Of a DNA stretch of 64,000 nt, positions 32,267 to 43,295 are shown one piece after another (position 1 is the stretch's first letter; each line of letters starts with the position of its first letter). Under the pieces are notes generated by a model. It made no database searches and had not been told where the DNA came from. It was given only the letters and a program-made list of their open reading frames with translations. This DNA is from an uncultured Eubacteriales bacterium (GTDB lineage: Bacteria > Bacillota > Clostridia > Oscillospirales > Oscillospiraceae): NCBI GenBank assembly GCA_900317855.1, contig ONIG01000004.1, positions 38,714 to 102,713 of the forward strand, given 5' to 3'. Made by a program: the position numbers and the translations under genes.

Positions 32267-33076
32267 TCACTCAACAATGGATTCCAGAATATCGTCCGTG
32301 GCGCCGCCGGTGAAGCTTGCCACATATTCGCCGTTTTGCTCGGAGAGCATCAGATGGCCAAGGCTGCACAGCTCCAGCACGGACAAAAACGTCGCCACGA
32401 TCTCGCTGCGGCTGGTGCACTGACCGTAGAGCGCGTTCAGAGACATGCTCCCCCGCTCGCGCAGCTCGTCAATGAGTGTGCGGCATTTATCACGCACGCT
32501 GTAGACGATGCGCTTCGGCGCCGCCATCTGCAGCGCATCCGTCGCCGCTGCGCCGCCGCGCGTGAACACGGACAGCAGCGCACGCAGAAGATCTGCCTGC
32601 TCGATGCGGTAGCGGTATTCCCCCGCCGACTTCGGCAGCGGCTCCGGCGGGCGTGACAGATAGTGCAGGCCGGTCTGGGCCGCGGCGTCGAGCATCGGCG
32701 TGACGGACTTGACAGCCGCATAAGTGTCCTTGCACTTGAGCTGCTCGAGCGAGGCGATGAGCTGCTCGAGCTCCGTGACCTCCTTCTCCTCCGTGAGGAG
32801 CATGCGGGTCTTGATATAGAGCAGGTAGGACGCCATCTGCACGAACTCGCTCGCGATCTCGAGATCGAGCTTTTCCATGGCGTTGAGGTATTCCAGATAC
32901 TGATCGAGGATCTCCGAGATCTTGATGTCGCGGATCTCGATCTTATTCTTAGACAAGAGCAGCAGGATCAGGCTCAAGGGCCCCTCAAAATCCGCCATCT
33001 CGCTCTTGTCGTGGATGATGCCTTCAAGAAAATAGGTTGGATCGGCCGGCTTAGCCGAAGATGCCGATAAGTTCAT
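32267..33076 (-). CDS. scpA: segregation and condensation protein A
   Basis: 269 residues. Kleisin N-terminus FEGPLSLILLLLSKNKIEIRD and the middle ASEFVQMASYLLYIKTRMLL are typical. It bridges SMC heads with ScpB. GGAG is 7 bases before ATG 33076. It overlaps the M50 protease gene by 26 bases. Confidence 0.96.
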   Translation of the reverse strand: MNLSASSAKPADPTYFLEGIIHDKSEMADFEGPLSLILLLLSKNKIEIRDIKISEILDQYLEYLNAMEKLDLEIASEFVQMASYLLYIKTRMLLTEEKEVTELEQLIASLEQLKCKDTYAAVKSVTPMLDAAAQTGLHYLSRPPEPLPKSAGEYRYRIEQADLLRALLSVFTRGGAAATDALQMAAPKRIVYSVRDKCRTLIDELRERGSMSLNALYGQCTSRSEIVATFLSVLELCSLGHLMLSEQNGEYVASFTGGATDDILESIVE

Positions 33077-33725
33077 AACCCCACTCCGCAAATACAAAGA
33101 GTTTGTCAAACACAGCCTCCGTCACCGTCGTGAGCGGCTTGCCGAGCACACCGGTCGCGACCAGCACGAGCAGCAGGATCATCCCATAGCGCTCATAGCG
33201 CATGAGCTTGGCATACGCCGCATCGGGCAGCAGCGCGAAGAGCACCTTGGAACCGTCGAGCGGCGAGACTGGGATGATATTGAAAATGGCGAGCGCCAGG
33301 CTGATATATGCCGTCAGCCAGATCATGTCCAGCAAAAACTGCACCGAATACAGCGCCCGGTACAGCAGGCCATACAAAAACAGAAACACGAGCGCGAGCA
33401 GCACGTTCGACACCGGCCCCGCCAGCGCCGTGAGCGCCATGCCGCGCTTGGGATTGCGAAAGCGCATCATGTTCACCGGCACGGGCTTTGCCCAGCCGAA
33501 CTTGAACACGATCATCATCAGCAGGCCCATCGGGTCAATGTGCTTCAGAGGGTTGAGCGTGAGCCGGCCGGCATCCTTCGCCGTCGTATCGCCGAGGCGA
33601 TAGGCGACATAGCCGTGCGACACCTCGTGAAACGTAATGCACAGCAGCGACGGAACGACCGACAGCACGATATTCAGCAGATAGGACCAGTCGAGTCCGT
33701 TCCAGATCGATTGCAGGGTGTTCAC
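33051..33725 (-). CDS. M50 site-2-protease-like membrane metalloprotease
   Basis: 224 residues with five or six hydrophobic segments. HEVSH (HExxH) is in the second, AGPVSN in the middle, and the C-terminal metal Asp is in NIIPVSPLDGSK. It is of the short YwhC/Rip-like branch without PDZ. A GTG start (33725) sits 7 bases from GGGAGG. It lies upstream of scpA as in many Clostridia. Its substrate is unknown. Confidence 0.92.
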   Translation of the reverse strand: MNTLQSIWNGLDWSYLLNIVLSVVPSLLCITFHEVSHGYVAYRLGDTTAKDAGRLTLNPLKHIDPMGLLMMIVFKFGWAKPVPVNMMRFRNPKRGMALTALAGPVSNVLLALVFLFLYGLLYRALYSVQFLLDMIWLTAYISLALAIFNIIPVSPLDGSKVLFALLPDAAYAKLMRYERYGMILLLVLVATGVLGKPLTTVTEAVFDKLFVFAEWGYELIGIFG

Positions 33726-33754
33726 GCGCGCACCTCCCATTCCTACATATTTGC

Positions 33755-33783
33755 ATTATAACAAGTCCCCAGCGAAAAAACAA
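33755..33783 (-). promoter_or_regulatory. promoter of the M50-scpA-scpB operon
   Basis: Minus strand TTGTTT (33778-33783) and TATAAT (33755-33760) with 17-base spacing. The -35 box lies in the T tract of the preceding terminator. Confidence 0.7.
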
Positions 33784-33815
33784 GTGCAGAGCGCGCGAAT
33801 GCGCGCTCTGCACTT
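33775..33815 (-). terminator. strong terminator downstream of ysxC
   Basis: A 15-base-pair perfect stem (33782-33796 with 33801-33815), GAAT loop, then G and six T on the minus strand. Confidence 0.93.
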
Positions 33816-33944
33816 TGAGCAGTCAAAAACGACCCCACCGTTGCCGAATCACATACGCAGCAGGGGTGCTCGAGGGGGCAAGGCCCGCCTCGAATCCAAT
33901 CAGCCGCCGCAAAGCTCTGCTTTGTCAGCGCTCTGCACTTCGGG
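33816..33944 (-). repeat. insertion-like segment between ysxC stop and its terminator
   Basis: This stretch holds no gene. It is bracketed by two copies of GCGCTCTGCACTT, one inside the terminator arm (33803-33815) and one next to the ysxC stop (33928-33940). Short hairpins lie inside (CAAAGC-tct-GCTTTG; CGAGG with CCTCG). It may be a small mobile element with duplicated target or part of a structured RNA. Confidence 0.45.
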
Positions 33945-34538
33945 TCATCCAACAGCGTGAAGGATCTCACCGAGCAGTGCCTCGCGGCCGGTGCCCTTCT
34001 CCGCCGAAAACGGCAGCAGCACCGCGTCATCCGGCAGCAAAAGCGTGGCCCGGATGCGCGCAAGGTTCGGCTCGATCTCCGACTTTTTGAGCTTGTCGCC
34101 CTTATTGGCCACGACGACCATCGGGCAGCCGGTGGAATGAAACCATGCCGCCATCGTCTCATCGTCGGCCGTGGGCTTGTGGCGGGCATCAACAATCATG
34201 ACACCAAGGGTGATGCGCGCGGGGTCAGCGAAGAAATCCTCCATGAGCTTGCCCCAGCGCGCGCGCTCCGTCTTGGCCACGCTGGCATAGCCGTAGCCCG
34301 GAAGGTCGACAAAGTATGCACGGCCGTCAATGCAAAAATAGTTCACATGGACGGTCTTGCCGGGCTGGGAGCCGACGCGGGCAAAGTTCTTGCGGTTGAG
34401 CAGGCGGTTGATGACCGAGGACTTGCCGACGTTCGACTTGCCGGCAAAAACGATGCCCGGCAGGTCGGCCGCGAGGAAGCCGGACGGGCTGACGGCAGAC
34501 TTGAGAAACTCCGCCTTATTCAGGTTCAGTGTCGCCAT
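33945..34538 (-). CDS. ysxC: ribosome biogenesis GTPase YsxC/EngB
   Basis: 197 residues. GTPase motifs GKSNVGKSS (G1), DLPGYGYA (G3) and NKGDKL (G4) are present. It helps build the 50S subunit. It lies 10 bases downstream of lon, a classic Firmicutes pair. Confidence 0.97.
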   Translation of the reverse strand: MATLNLNKAEFLKSAVSPSGFLAADLPGIVFAGKSNVGKSSVINRLLNRKNFARVGSQPGKTVHVNYFCIDGRAYFVDLPGYGYASVAKTERARWGKLMEDFFADPARITLGVMIVDARHKPTADDETMAAWFHSTGCPMVVVANKGDKLKKSEIEPNLARIRATLLLPDDAVLLPFSAEKGTGREALLGEILHAVG

Positions 34539-34548
34539 GGCAGTCTCC

Positions 34549-36969
34549 TCACTGGCGCAGGTTCACATTCGCTGCGTCGCCGTGCGCGTCCTTGTGCGCC
34601 GCCTTGACGGCCGCGGCAAAACGGCGGCCGAACGCGACATCCAGGATCTTATCCACGTGATCGGTCGTGACGAACTTGAGCGCGCTGCGCACGGTCGGGT
34701 CGATCTCCTCGAGATCCTTTTCGTTCTCGCGCGGGATGATGACCGTCGTGATGCCGATGCGCATGGCGGCCATAGTCTTTTCCTTCAGGCCGCCGATCGG
34801 CAGGATGCGGCCGCGCAGCGTGATCTCGCCCGTCATGGCGAGGTCGCGGCGGACCGGCGTGTTCGTGAGCGCGGAGATGACCGCGATGCAGATCGTGATG
34901 CCGGCCGACGGGCCGTCCTTCGGGATGGCGCCCTCCGGGAAATGGATGTGAATGTCCTTTTTCTTATAAAACTCCGGGTCAATGCCGAGCATCTGCGCGC
35001 GGCTGCGGATATAGGTGACGGCAGCCTGCGCCGACTCCTTCATGACGTCGCCGAGGTTGCCGGTCAGCTCCAGCTTGCCGGTACCGTCGAGCACGGCGGC
35101 CTCGACATCGAGCACTTCCCCGCCGACGGACGTCCAGGCAAGGCCGCGCACGAGACCGACCTCGTCCTGTGCATAGACGTGCTCCGGCTCAAAGCGCGCG
35201 GGGCCGAGATAGTTGGCCACGCTGCCCGCGCGCAGCTGCACGCTCTTGCACTCGCCGAGCGCGATGCGCTTGGCCGTCTTGCGGCAGACGGCGGCAAGGC
35301 TGCGCTCGAGCACGCGCACGCCGGATTCGCGCGTATAGAGCGTGATGATCTCGCGGATGGCATCATCGCTCACGCGCAGCTGCGACGGCTTGAGGCCGTG
35401 CTTTTTGCGCTGCTTGGGCAGCAGGTGCTGCTTTGCGATCTGCAGCTTTTCCTCGTCCGTATAGCTCGAGAGCTGGATGACCTCCATGCGGTCGAGCAGC
35501 GGGCGCGGGATGGTATCGAGGGTGTTGGCTGTCAGGATGAAAAACACATCCGACAGGTCGACCGGGATCTCCATGAAGTTATCCCGGAAGTGGTCGTTCT
35601 GCTCCGCGTCGAGCACCTCCAGCAGAGCCGACGACGGGTCGCCGCGGTAATCGCTGCCGAGCTTATCGATCTCGTCGAGCACCATGACGGGGTTCATGCT
35701 GCCGGCGATGGTCAGGCCGTTGATGATGCGGCCGGGCATGGCACCGACATACGTCTTGCGATGGCCGCGGATCTCTGCCTCGTCGTGCACGCCGCCGAGG
35801 GAGATGCGTGCGAGCTTGCGGTTCGTGGCATGGGCGATGCTCATGGCGATGCTCGTCTTGCCGGTGCCCGGAGGGCCAACGAGGCACAGCACGCCGCCCT
35901 TGACATCGGGCGCGAGCTGGCGCACGGCCAGATACTCCGTGATGCGGTCCTTGACCTTCTCCAGCCCGAAGTGCTCTTTGTCAAGCACCTCGCGCGCGGC
36001 GCGCACGTCGAGCGTTTCTTTCGTGCGTGTGTTCCACGGCAGCTCGAGGCAAATGTCCAGATAGTTGCGGATGACGGACGCCTCCGACGAGCCGAACGGC
36101 TGCTTTTTGAGCCGGTCGACCTCTTTGAGCAGGCGCTGCTCAGAGTCCTCCGGCAGGTGCAGGGCAAGGATCTTTTCGCGGTAATCCGCGCTCTCGGAGT
36201 CCGGATCGTCGGACTCGCCGAGCTCCGCCTGGATGATCTTCATCTGCTCGCGCAGCAGATACTCCTGCTGCGTCTGGTTCAGGCGGTCCTGCGCCGCTTC
36301 CTCAAGCTGATGCTGCAGGCCGAGCACGCTTGTCTCATGCAGCAGCATTTTCGAGAGCTTGGACAGTCTCCGGCTCGGGCGCGTTTCCTCCAGCAGCTCC
36401 TGCTTCTCTTCCGGACGCAGGAACACATGCTGGGAGATGAAGTTCGACACGAACGCCGCATTCGTGCTGCCAAGCACGCTGATGACCGCCTCCGGCGCCA
36501 TGTTGCCGGACGCGGTGACGTACGCGTCAAACAGGTTGCAGCAATGGCGGATGAGCGCCTCGGTGCGCGCGGAAGCGCGCTCGGGCACATCCGGAAGCGG
36601 TTCGACCTCAGCCACGAAGCAGGGCGTATCCGTGCGCACGGCCAGCGTCCGGCCGCGCTCGATGCCCTCGGCCATGACGCGGATGGTCTTGGTGCCGGGC
36701 TGCTTCATCATCTGCTTGATGCGGCAGACCGTGCCCACGCCGTACACATCGTCCGGTGTAGGGATGTCGGTCGCAATGTCTTTCTGCGGGACCAGATAGA
36801 TGATCTGATCGTCGCTCATGGCCATGTTCAGCGCCGCGATGGACATGCTGCGCTCGACCTCAAAGGTCAGCATCATGCCCGGAAACACGGTCAGGCCGCG
36901 CAGCGCCATCATGGGCAGGCTGCGCCGGGCGGTGAATTCCGCATGATCCATAGTCGTTGTGTTATCCAT
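34549..36969 (-). CDS. lon: ATP-dependent protease Lon
   Basis: 806 residues. The N-terminal LAN domain (about 15-205), AAA+ core with GPPGTGKTS and [11 protein letters not shown], and C-terminal protease with catalytic Ser688 (PKDGPSAG) and Lys729 (GGLKEK). LonA lacks a membrane segment. It degrades misfolded and regulatory proteins. GAGGAA precedes the ATG. It lies between clpX and ysxC. Confidence 0.98.
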   Translation of the reverse strand: MDNTTTMDHAEFTARRSLPMMALRGLTVFPGMMLTFEVERSMSIAALNMAMSDDQIIYLVPQKDIATDIPTPDDVYGVGTVCRIKQMMKQPGTKTIRVMAEGIERGRTLAVRTDTPCFVAEVEPLPDVPERASARTEALIRHCCNLFDAYVTASGNMAPEAVISVLGSTNAAFVSNFISQHVFLRPEEKQELLEETRPSRRLSKLSKMLLHETSVLGLQHQLEEAAQDRLNQTQQEYLLREQMKIIQAELGESDDPDSESADYREKILALHLPEDSEQRLLKEVDRLKKQPFGSSEASVIRNYLDICLELPWNTRTKETLDVRAAREVLDKEHFGLEKVKDRITEYLAVRQLAPDVKGGVLCLVGPPGTGKTSIAMSIAHATNRKLARISLGGVHDEAEIRGHRKTYVGAMPGRIINGLTIAGSMNPVMVLDEIDKLGSDYRGDPSSALLEVLDAEQNDHFRDNFMEIPVDLSDVFFILTANTLDTIPRPLLDRMEVIQLSSYTDEEKLQIAKQHLLPKQRKKHGLKPSQLRVSDDAIREIITLYTRESGVRVLERSLAAVCRKTAKRIALGECKSVQLRAGSVANYLGPARFEPEHVYAQDEVGLVRGLAWTSVGGEVLDVEAAVLDGTGKLELTGNLGDVMKESAQAAVTYIRSRAQMLGIDPEFYKKKDIHIHFPEGAIPKDGPSAGITICIAVISALTNTPVRRDLAMTGEITLRGRILPIGGLKEKTMAAMRIGITTVIIPRENEKDLEEIDPTVRSALKFVTTDHVDKILDVAFGRRFAAAVKAAHKDAHGDAANVNLRQ

Positions 36970-37016
36970 TCAGATTCCTCTTTCGCTCAGGGGTCTTGGG
37001 GGCAGGAGGCAATGGC

Positions 37017-38267
<1,251 letters not shown>

Positions 38268-38297
38268 AAAAACCTCACATTTTCTACATTTGAAACA

Positions 38298-38321
38298 GGG
38301 AGGGAACGGCGGTTCCCTCCC
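38298..38321 (-). terminator. hairpin between clpP and clpX
   Basis: GGGAGGGAAC pairs with GTTCCCTCCC around a 4-base loop, 8 bases beyond the clpP stop. The following TGTTT is a weak T tract, so it may be partial termination setting the ratio of ClpP to ClpX. Confidence 0.6.
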
Positions 38322-38329
38322 CTGACAGA

Positions 38330-38911
38330 TTATCGCTTATAGATGACCTTGTCCACCAGACCGTAAGCCTGCGCTTCCTCTGCGGTCATGAAGTTATCGC
38401 GCTCGCAATCCTCGGCAATCGTCTCGACCGGCTTGCCGGTGTTCTCTGCGAGGATGTGATTGAGGCGATCCTTGATGCGCAGGATCTGCCGTGCCTGGAT
38501 CTGAATGTCCGTGCACTGGCCCTGACTGCCGCCGGAGGGCTGATGGATCATGATCTCCGAATTCGGCAGGGCCAGACGCTTGCCTTTGGTGCCGGACGAG
38601 AGCAGGAACGCGCCCATCGATGCAGCCAGACCGACACAAATGGTGGAAACATCCGCCTTAATGTACTGCATGGTATCATAGATGGCAAGGCCTGCGGTCA
38701 CGCTGCCGCCGGGGCTGTTGATATAAAACTGGATGTCCTTATCGGGATCCTGTGCTTCGAGATACAGCAGCTGCGCCACGATCAGGCTGGCTGTGGTATC
38801 ATTGACCTCCTCGGACAGCATGATGATGCGGTCATTGAGCAGGCGGGAAAAAATGTCATACGAGCGCTCCCCGCGGGAGGTCTGCTCGACAACGTACGGT
38901 ACTAAACTCAT
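38330..38911 (-). CDS. clpP: ClpP protease subunit
   Basis: 193 residues. The catalytic triad Ser98 (AASMG), His123 (IHQP) and Asp172 is in standard spacing. ClpP forms a double-heptamer chamber used with ClpX. It is the usual length, downstream of tig. Confidence 0.98.
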   Translation of the reverse strand: MSLVPYVVEQTSRGERSYDIFSRLLNDRIIMLSEEVNDTTASLIVAQLLYLEAQDPDKDIQFYINSPGGSVTAGLAIYDTMQYIKADVSTICVGLAASMGAFLLSSGTKGKRLALPNSEIMIHQPSGGSQGQCTDIQIQARQILRIKDRLNHILAENTGKPVETIAEDCERDNFMTAEEAQAYGLVDKVIYKR

Positions 38912-38988
38912 GGTACGCTCCTTTCGATGTTTCGCTTATCCAAGAGAGCATAACCGTTCTGCCCGGAATCCAAACAGCTTTCGGGGAA

Positions 38989-40317
38989 TTACTCGGCTGC
39001 CTCTTCCTTGGTCTCGGCGGCTTCTTCCTTGGCCTCGGGCTCCTTGTCCACCGCAGTGTCGCGGATAAGCTGGGCAGCCTTGCGGCGCTTCATATCCAGA
39101 ACGATGATCTTCTCGTCGACGTGCTGCTTGATCTTGTCGACGTCCATCTTGTACTCTTCGGCCATCTTGTTGTAGGTCTCGTCGAGTTCGCCATCGTCGA
39201 GCTCGATGTTCTCGGCCTTGACGATCGCGTCGAGCAGCAGATCGGTCTGCAGCTCAAACACGGCCTGCGGACGCATGATCTCCTGGAAGGTCTTCTCGTC
39301 CAGGCCCATGGAGGCGAGCACCTGCTCACGGGTGAGCTCGGGGCTGATGCCCATGGTGGAGATGTAGTTGCGCAGCTGCTCGTCGAGCTTGGCCAGGATC
39401 ATGGGCTCGGGGATCTCGACGGTCATGTTGTCGACGGCGGCCTTCATGAGACGGGTCGCGTAGTCAGACTCCTGCTGCTCAGTGAATTCCTTCTCCAGAT
39501 CCTCGCGGACGTGGTCGCGGTACTCGGCGATGGTCTCGTAGTCGGAGATGTCCTTGGCCAGCTCGTCGTCCAGCTCCGGAAGCTCGGGCTCCTTGACGCT
39601 CTTAACGGTGACTTTGAAGGTGGCCTCTTTGCCGGCCAGCGCCTCGACATAGTTCTCGGGGAACGTGACCACGACGTCGCGCTCGTCGCCGGTCTTCATG
39701 CCGACGATCTGCTCCTCAAAGCCGGGCACGAACGTGTTGGAGCCAAGCTCGAGGTCATAGTCCTCGGCCGTGCCGCCGTCAAACTGCTCGCCGTCGATGA
39801 AGCCGGCGAAGTCGATCGTGACATGGTCGCCCATCTGCGCCTCGCGCTCAACATCGAGCAGGCGGGCGTTGCGCTTCTGGACATTGTGCATCTCTTCGTC
39901 GACCTTGCTCTCGTCAAACGCTTCGTGGTTCTGCGGGACCTCGAGGCCCTTGTACTGGCCGAGCTCCACTTCCGGATACATGCCGACCTCAAAGGTGTAG
40001 ATCAGCTCTTTGTCCTCGGTGACCTTCTGGTCGATCAGGCTCGGCGCACCGACGCACTCAAAGCCGCAGTCGGCACGGCCGGCCTCGAACGCATCCTGTG
40101 CCAGCGCCTCGATAGCGTCGGGATAGAACACTTCCTTGCCGTACATGCCCTCGATGACGGCGCGCGGAGCCTTGCCCTTGCGGAAGCCGGCCACGTAGAG
40201 ATGGTTCTTGTTCTTTTTATATACTTCGTTGACCGCATTGTCAAAGACATCGGCCGGGACCTTCACTTCAAAGGTCGCCATGTTTTTCTCTTTCTTTTCG
40301 ATGTTCTGGATGTTCAT
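38989..40317 (-). CDS. tig: trigger factor
   Basis: 442 residues. The ribosome-binding loop GFRKGKAPRAVIE is near residue 45, the FKBP-type PPIase domain at about 155-235 (GDHVTIDFAGFIDG), and the C-terminal cradle ends in an acidic Glu/Ala-rich tail. It folds nascent chains at the ribosome exit. AGGAGG is about 8 bases before ATG 40317. It leads tig-clpP-clpX-lon-ysxC. Confidence 0.97.
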   Translation of the reverse strand: MNIQNIEKKEKNMATFEVKVPADVFDNAVNEVYKKNKNHLYVAGFRKGKAPRAVIEGMYGKEVFYPDAIEALAQDAFEAGRADCGFECVGAPSLIDQKVTEDKELIYTFEVGMYPEVELGQYKGLEVPQNHEAFDESKVDEEMHNVQKRNARLLDVEREAQMGDHVTIDFAGFIDGEQFDGGTAEDYDLELGSNTFVPGFEEQIVGMKTGDERDVVVTFPENYVEALAGKEATFKVTVKSVKEPELPELDDELAKDISDYETIAEYRDHVREDLEKEFTEQQESDYATRLMKAAVDNMTVEIPEPMILAKLDEQLRNYISTMGISPELTREQVLASMGLDEKTFQEIMRPQAVFELQTDLLLDAIVKAENIELDDGELDETYNKMAEEYKMDVDKIKQHVDEKIIVLDMKRRKAAQLIRDTAVDKEPEAKEEAAETKEEAAE

Positions 40318-40394
40318 TGGGTTTCCTCCTCTAATCATTTATCGCCGGGTGCATAGTTTACGTGAAATTTGTCATGAAAAGAACATGCCTAAAT

Positions 40395-40423
40395 ACTATA
40401 ACAGATTCATCCTCTAAAATCAA
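40395..40423 (-). promoter_or_regulatory. sigma-A promoter of tig operon
   Basis: Minus strand TTGATT (40418-40423) and TATAGT (40395-40400) with 17-base spacing, 78 bases upstream of tig. No CIRCE or CtsR-like repeat was seen, so this protease operon seems not to share the hsp20 control. Confidence 0.78.
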
Positions 40424-40431
40424 CACCTGTT

Positions 40432-41121
40432 TCACGGAAGGATCCTGCGCGGACAAAACGAAATGTAATCCGCCGACAGCAGCCGGAACTCCGTGTCGTG
40501 ATACATGCCCTGAAAGGCGCTGCGGCAGCCGCGGCTGTGGATATGTCCATAGCAGCACAGCGGCACATGATACGCATCGAGCAGGTCCAAAATCTCCGGA
40601 CACTCATAGCCGAGATACTTCGGCGGGTAGTGCAGAAAGACGAGCTTCGTCCTGTCCCCCGCCGCCTTGAGCGATGTCTCGAGCCGGCCGACCTCGCGCA
40701 GCATGATCTTCCGGTCGTGCGCCTCGCCCCTGGTCTCCTCATAAAACCAGCCGCGCGTGCCGCAGATGGCATAGTCGCCGTAAAAGTAGCAGTTATTATT
40801 GAGAATATCCATGGTGTGCATATCGTGCGCTTCAAAAAAGCTGTAGGCCTTTTTGGCGGTGCTCCACCAGAAATCGTGGTTGCCCTTGAGCAGGATCTTT
40901 TTCCCGGGCAAAGCCTCAATGAACTGAAAGTCCGGCAGCGCCTGCTCCATGGTCATGCCCCAGGCAAGGTCGCCGCAGAGCACGCAGACGTCATCGGCAT
41001 GCAGAGACGAAAAACCAAGTTTGATTTTTTCTACGTAATTTTCCCACGGCCCGCCAAATACGTCCATGGGCTTATCTGCGCCCAGCGACAGATGCAGGTC
41101 GCCGATTGCATACAATGCCAT
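40432..41121 (-). CDS. calcineurin-like metallophosphoesterase
   Basis: 229 residues. Metal motifs are complete: GDLHLS, CGDLAWG, KGNHDFWW, HYPPKY and CYGHIHSR. It is of the YkuE/ICC-like cytoplasmic branch without signal peptide. The substrate cannot be told. GGAGG precedes ATG 41121. It is divergent from the DUF1540 gene. Confidence 0.9.
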   Translation of the reverse strand: MALYAIGDLHLSLGADKPMDVFGGPWENYVEKIKLGFSSLHADDVCVLCGDLAWGMTMEQALPDFQFIEALPGKKILLKGNHDFWWSTAKKAYSFFEAHDMHTMDILNNNCYFYGDYAICGTRGWFYEETRGEAHDRKIMLREVGRLETSLKAAGDRTKLVFLHYPPKYLGYECPEILDLLDAYHVPLCCYGHIHSRGCRSAFQGMYHDTEFRLLSADYISFCPRRILP

Positions 41122-41206
41122 TTGCGTTCCTCCGTATATTCCGCGCCCGGCTGCACACAATAGATTCGACCGGCGGATGCCGGAATCTGATCTGGAGGCA
41201 GAAACC

Positions 41207-41395
41207 ATGAGCGATCATACCAACGACTGCTGCGAGTACAACGTGGCGTGCGACGTGAGCAACTGCGCCTACAATGCGGACGGCAAGCGCTGCCACGCAG
41301 ACCACATTCAGGTCAAAAACACCCAGGGCACCTGCACCTGCAAGGACGAGACGTTCTGCAGCACCTTCACCAAGAAGGGCAGCGCGGCGTTCTGA
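41207..41395 (+). CDS. DUF1540 Cys-rich small protein
   Basis: 62 residues with eight cysteines in the DUF1540 pattern (CDVSNCAYNADGKRCHA, then CTCKDETFCSTF). It probably binds metal. GGAGG is 9 bases before the ATG. A GTATA box, 17 bases, then CACAATA upstream weakly resembles forespore sigma-F/G promoters. DUF1540 proteins are frequent in spore formers, function unknown. One of few plus-strand genes between 4 and 57 kb. Confidence 0.87.
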   Translation: MSDHTNDCCEYNVACDVSNCAYNADGKRCHADHIQVKNTQGTCTCKDETFCSTFTKKGSAAF

Positions 41396-41400
41396 CCCGG

Positions 41401-41420
41401 CGGACGGGTCTCCCCGTCCG
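41401..41420. terminator. hairpin between convergent DUF1540 gene and thrC
   Basis: CGGACGGG pairs with CCCGTCCG around a 4-base loop, 5 bases after the DUF1540 stop and 7 bases beyond the thrC stop on the other strand. It may serve both. Confidence 0.7.
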
Positions 41421-41427
41421 TTACATA

Positions 41428-42909
41428 TTATTTCAGGAATTCGTCCACCGTATGCAGCATCTGCGCCTTGTCCACGCAGCCGCCGAAGCGCACCGGGCGC
41501 GCGTCCAGGCCGGTCAGCGGCGCGGGCGCGTCGATCTGCGTTTCGCACGACAGGCGGCGGATCAGCTCCGGGCCGAAGGCATCGGCCGTGCCGCCGATGC
41601 CGCGCAGCACCTGGTCGCAGAACTTGAAGGGGCTGGCCGTGGACACGACGACAGCGGGCGTCGTGTCGCCGGTCTCGCTGCGGTAATCCTCAAGCACATG
41701 ATAGGCAACCGCCGTGTGCGTGTCGATCAGATAGCGGTGGTCGCGCCAGGCGTGGCCGATCTTCTCGCGTGTCTGAATATCGTTGCAGAAGCCGCCGGCA
41801 AACGCCTCCTGGATCTTCGCCTTGAGCGCATCCGAGACCGTATAACTCCCCTGCTCGCGCAGCTGCTGCATGTAGCCAGCGACTTCCGTGTCGCTGCCGC
41901 AGAGGGCGTAGAGCAGGCGCTCGAGATTGCTCGAGACGAGAATGTCCATCGACGGGGACGCCGTCGTGTGGAACGGACGGTTCTTATTGTAGGTACCCGT
42001 GCGGATGAAGTCCGTGAGCACGTTGTTCGCGTTCGACGCACAGACGAGCTTGCCCACCGGCAGGCCCATTTCCTTTGCGTACCAGCCGGCGAGAATGTCG
42101 CCGAAGTTGCCGGTCGGCACGACGAAGTTGAGCCGGTCGCCCATGGCGATCATGCCGCCGGTGACAGCGTCGCAGTACGCCGAGAAATAGTAAACGATCT
42201 GCGGCAGCAGGCGGCCCCAGTTGATGGAGTTGGCCGAGGACAGGAACCAGCCGCGCTGCGAGAGCTCGGCAGCAAACGCCTTGTCGCCGAAGATCTGCTT
42301 GACGCCGGTCTGCGCGTCGTCAAAGTTGCCGCGCACGGCGCTGACTGCAACGTTGTCGCCCGTCTGCGTGACCATCTGCAGGCGCTGGATCTCCGACACG
42401 CCGCTGTAGGGATAAAACACGAGGATCTTAGTGCCCGGCACGCCGGCAAAGCCCTGCAGGGCCGCCTTGCCGGTGTCGCCCGAGGTGGCGACGAGGATGC
42501 ACACCTGCCGCTGCTCGCCGCACTTTTTCAGGCTCGCCGTGAGCAGGTACGGCAGGATCTGCAGCGCCATATCCTTGAACGCGCACGTCGGCCCGTGCCA
42601 GAGCTCAAGAAACGCGGTGGTGTCGTCGAGCCGGTGCACCGGCGCAACGGCCGGGTCGTCAAACTGGCTGCCATAAGCCGCGGCGGTGAAGCGCGCAAGC
42701 TCGGCGTCCGTGAACTCACTCAAAAACGGGCGCATGATCGTCACGGCGCGCTGCTGATACGTCATGCCGCACAGCGCCTGAAGCTGCTGCGCGGACACCT
42801 CCGGCAGCGCCTCCGGCACGAACAGGCCGCCGTCCGGTGCGAGGCCGCAGGCGATCGCCTGCGCAGCGGAAACGATATGCTGATGATCTCTTGTGCTGTA
42901 GTAGTTCAT
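41428..42909 (-). CDS. thrC: threonine synthase
   Basis: 493 residues, a long-type threonine synthase. N-terminal YYSTRDHQHIVSAAQAIACG, PLP Lys in TCAFKDMALQ, VATSGDTGKAAL and VPTGNFGDILAG are visible. It makes threonine from O-phosphohomoserine. No other threonine gene is adjacent. GAGGG lies about 7 bases before ATG 42909. Confidence 0.96.
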   Translation of the reverse strand: MNYYSTRDHQHIVSAAQAIACGLAPDGGLFVPEALPEVSAQQLQALCGMTYQQRAVTIMRPFLSEFTDAELARFTAAAYGSQFDDPAVAPVHRLDDTTAFLELWHGPTCAFKDMALQILPYLLTASLKKCGEQRQVCILVATSGDTGKAALQGFAGVPGTKILVFYPYSGVSEIQRLQMVTQTGDNVAVSAVRGNFDDAQTGVKQIFGDKAFAAELSQRGWFLSSANSINWGRLLPQIVYYFSAYCDAVTGGMIAMGDRLNFVVPTGNFGDILAGWYAKEMGLPVGKLVCASNANNVLTDFIRTGTYNKNRPFHTTASPSMDILVSSNLERLLYALCGSDTEVAGYMQQLREQGSYTVSDALKAKIQEAFAGGFCNDIQTREKIGHAWRDHRYLIDTHTAVAYHVLEDYRSETGDTTPAVVVSTASPFKFCDQVLRGIGGTADAFGPELIRRLSCETQIDAPAPLTGLDARPVRFGGCVDKAQMLHTVDEFLK

Positions 42910-42922
42910 ATCTGGTCCCTCA

Positions 42923-43294
42923 TTATTCAAAAGCATTTTCGATCTGATTGATCCTGCGTTGGCGGCGCGGGGTATCCGCATCGCCGTAAATTTCGATCAC
43001 GTCAAAGCGCGGCTGCAGCTCCGTCTCGTGCTCCGCCAGCCAGAGCGACGCCGCCGTGCGGATACGCGTCTGCTTGGCCGGGGTGACATACGCGCCCGCG
43101 CGCACGAACCGGTCGGACGTGCGCAGCTTCACCTCCACGAACACGACGTAGTGCCGGTCGGCCGCGATGATGTCGATCTCGCCGAAGCGGCAGCTATAGT
43201 TGCGCGCGAGGATGCGGTAACCGTGCCGGCGCAGGTACGCCGCCGCGCAATCTTCGCCCCAGGCGCCCTTCGTTCCCTTGACTGCACCGGCCAT
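42923..43294 (-). CDS. yraN: UPF0102/YraN nuclease-like protein
   Basis: 123 residues with the endonuclease-like fold. GAWGEDCAAAYLRRHGYRILARN, then RFGEIDIIA and VFVEVKLR (the E-x-K pattern of restriction-like folds). Function uncertain; it is nearly always next to rnhB, as here (1-base gap). Confidence 0.93.
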   Translation of the reverse strand: MAGAVKGTKGAWGEDCAAAYLRRHGYRILARNYSCRFGEIDIIAADRHYVVFVEVKLRTSDRFVRAGAYVTPAKQTRIRTAASLWLAEHETELQPRFDVIEIYGDADTPRRQRRINQIENAFE

Positions 43295-43295
43295 A

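Noticed and set aside
33743..34195. 150-codon minus frame over ysxC end
   Set aside because: It is a shifted frame of ysxC running into non-coding DNA; ysxC has all GTPase motifs.
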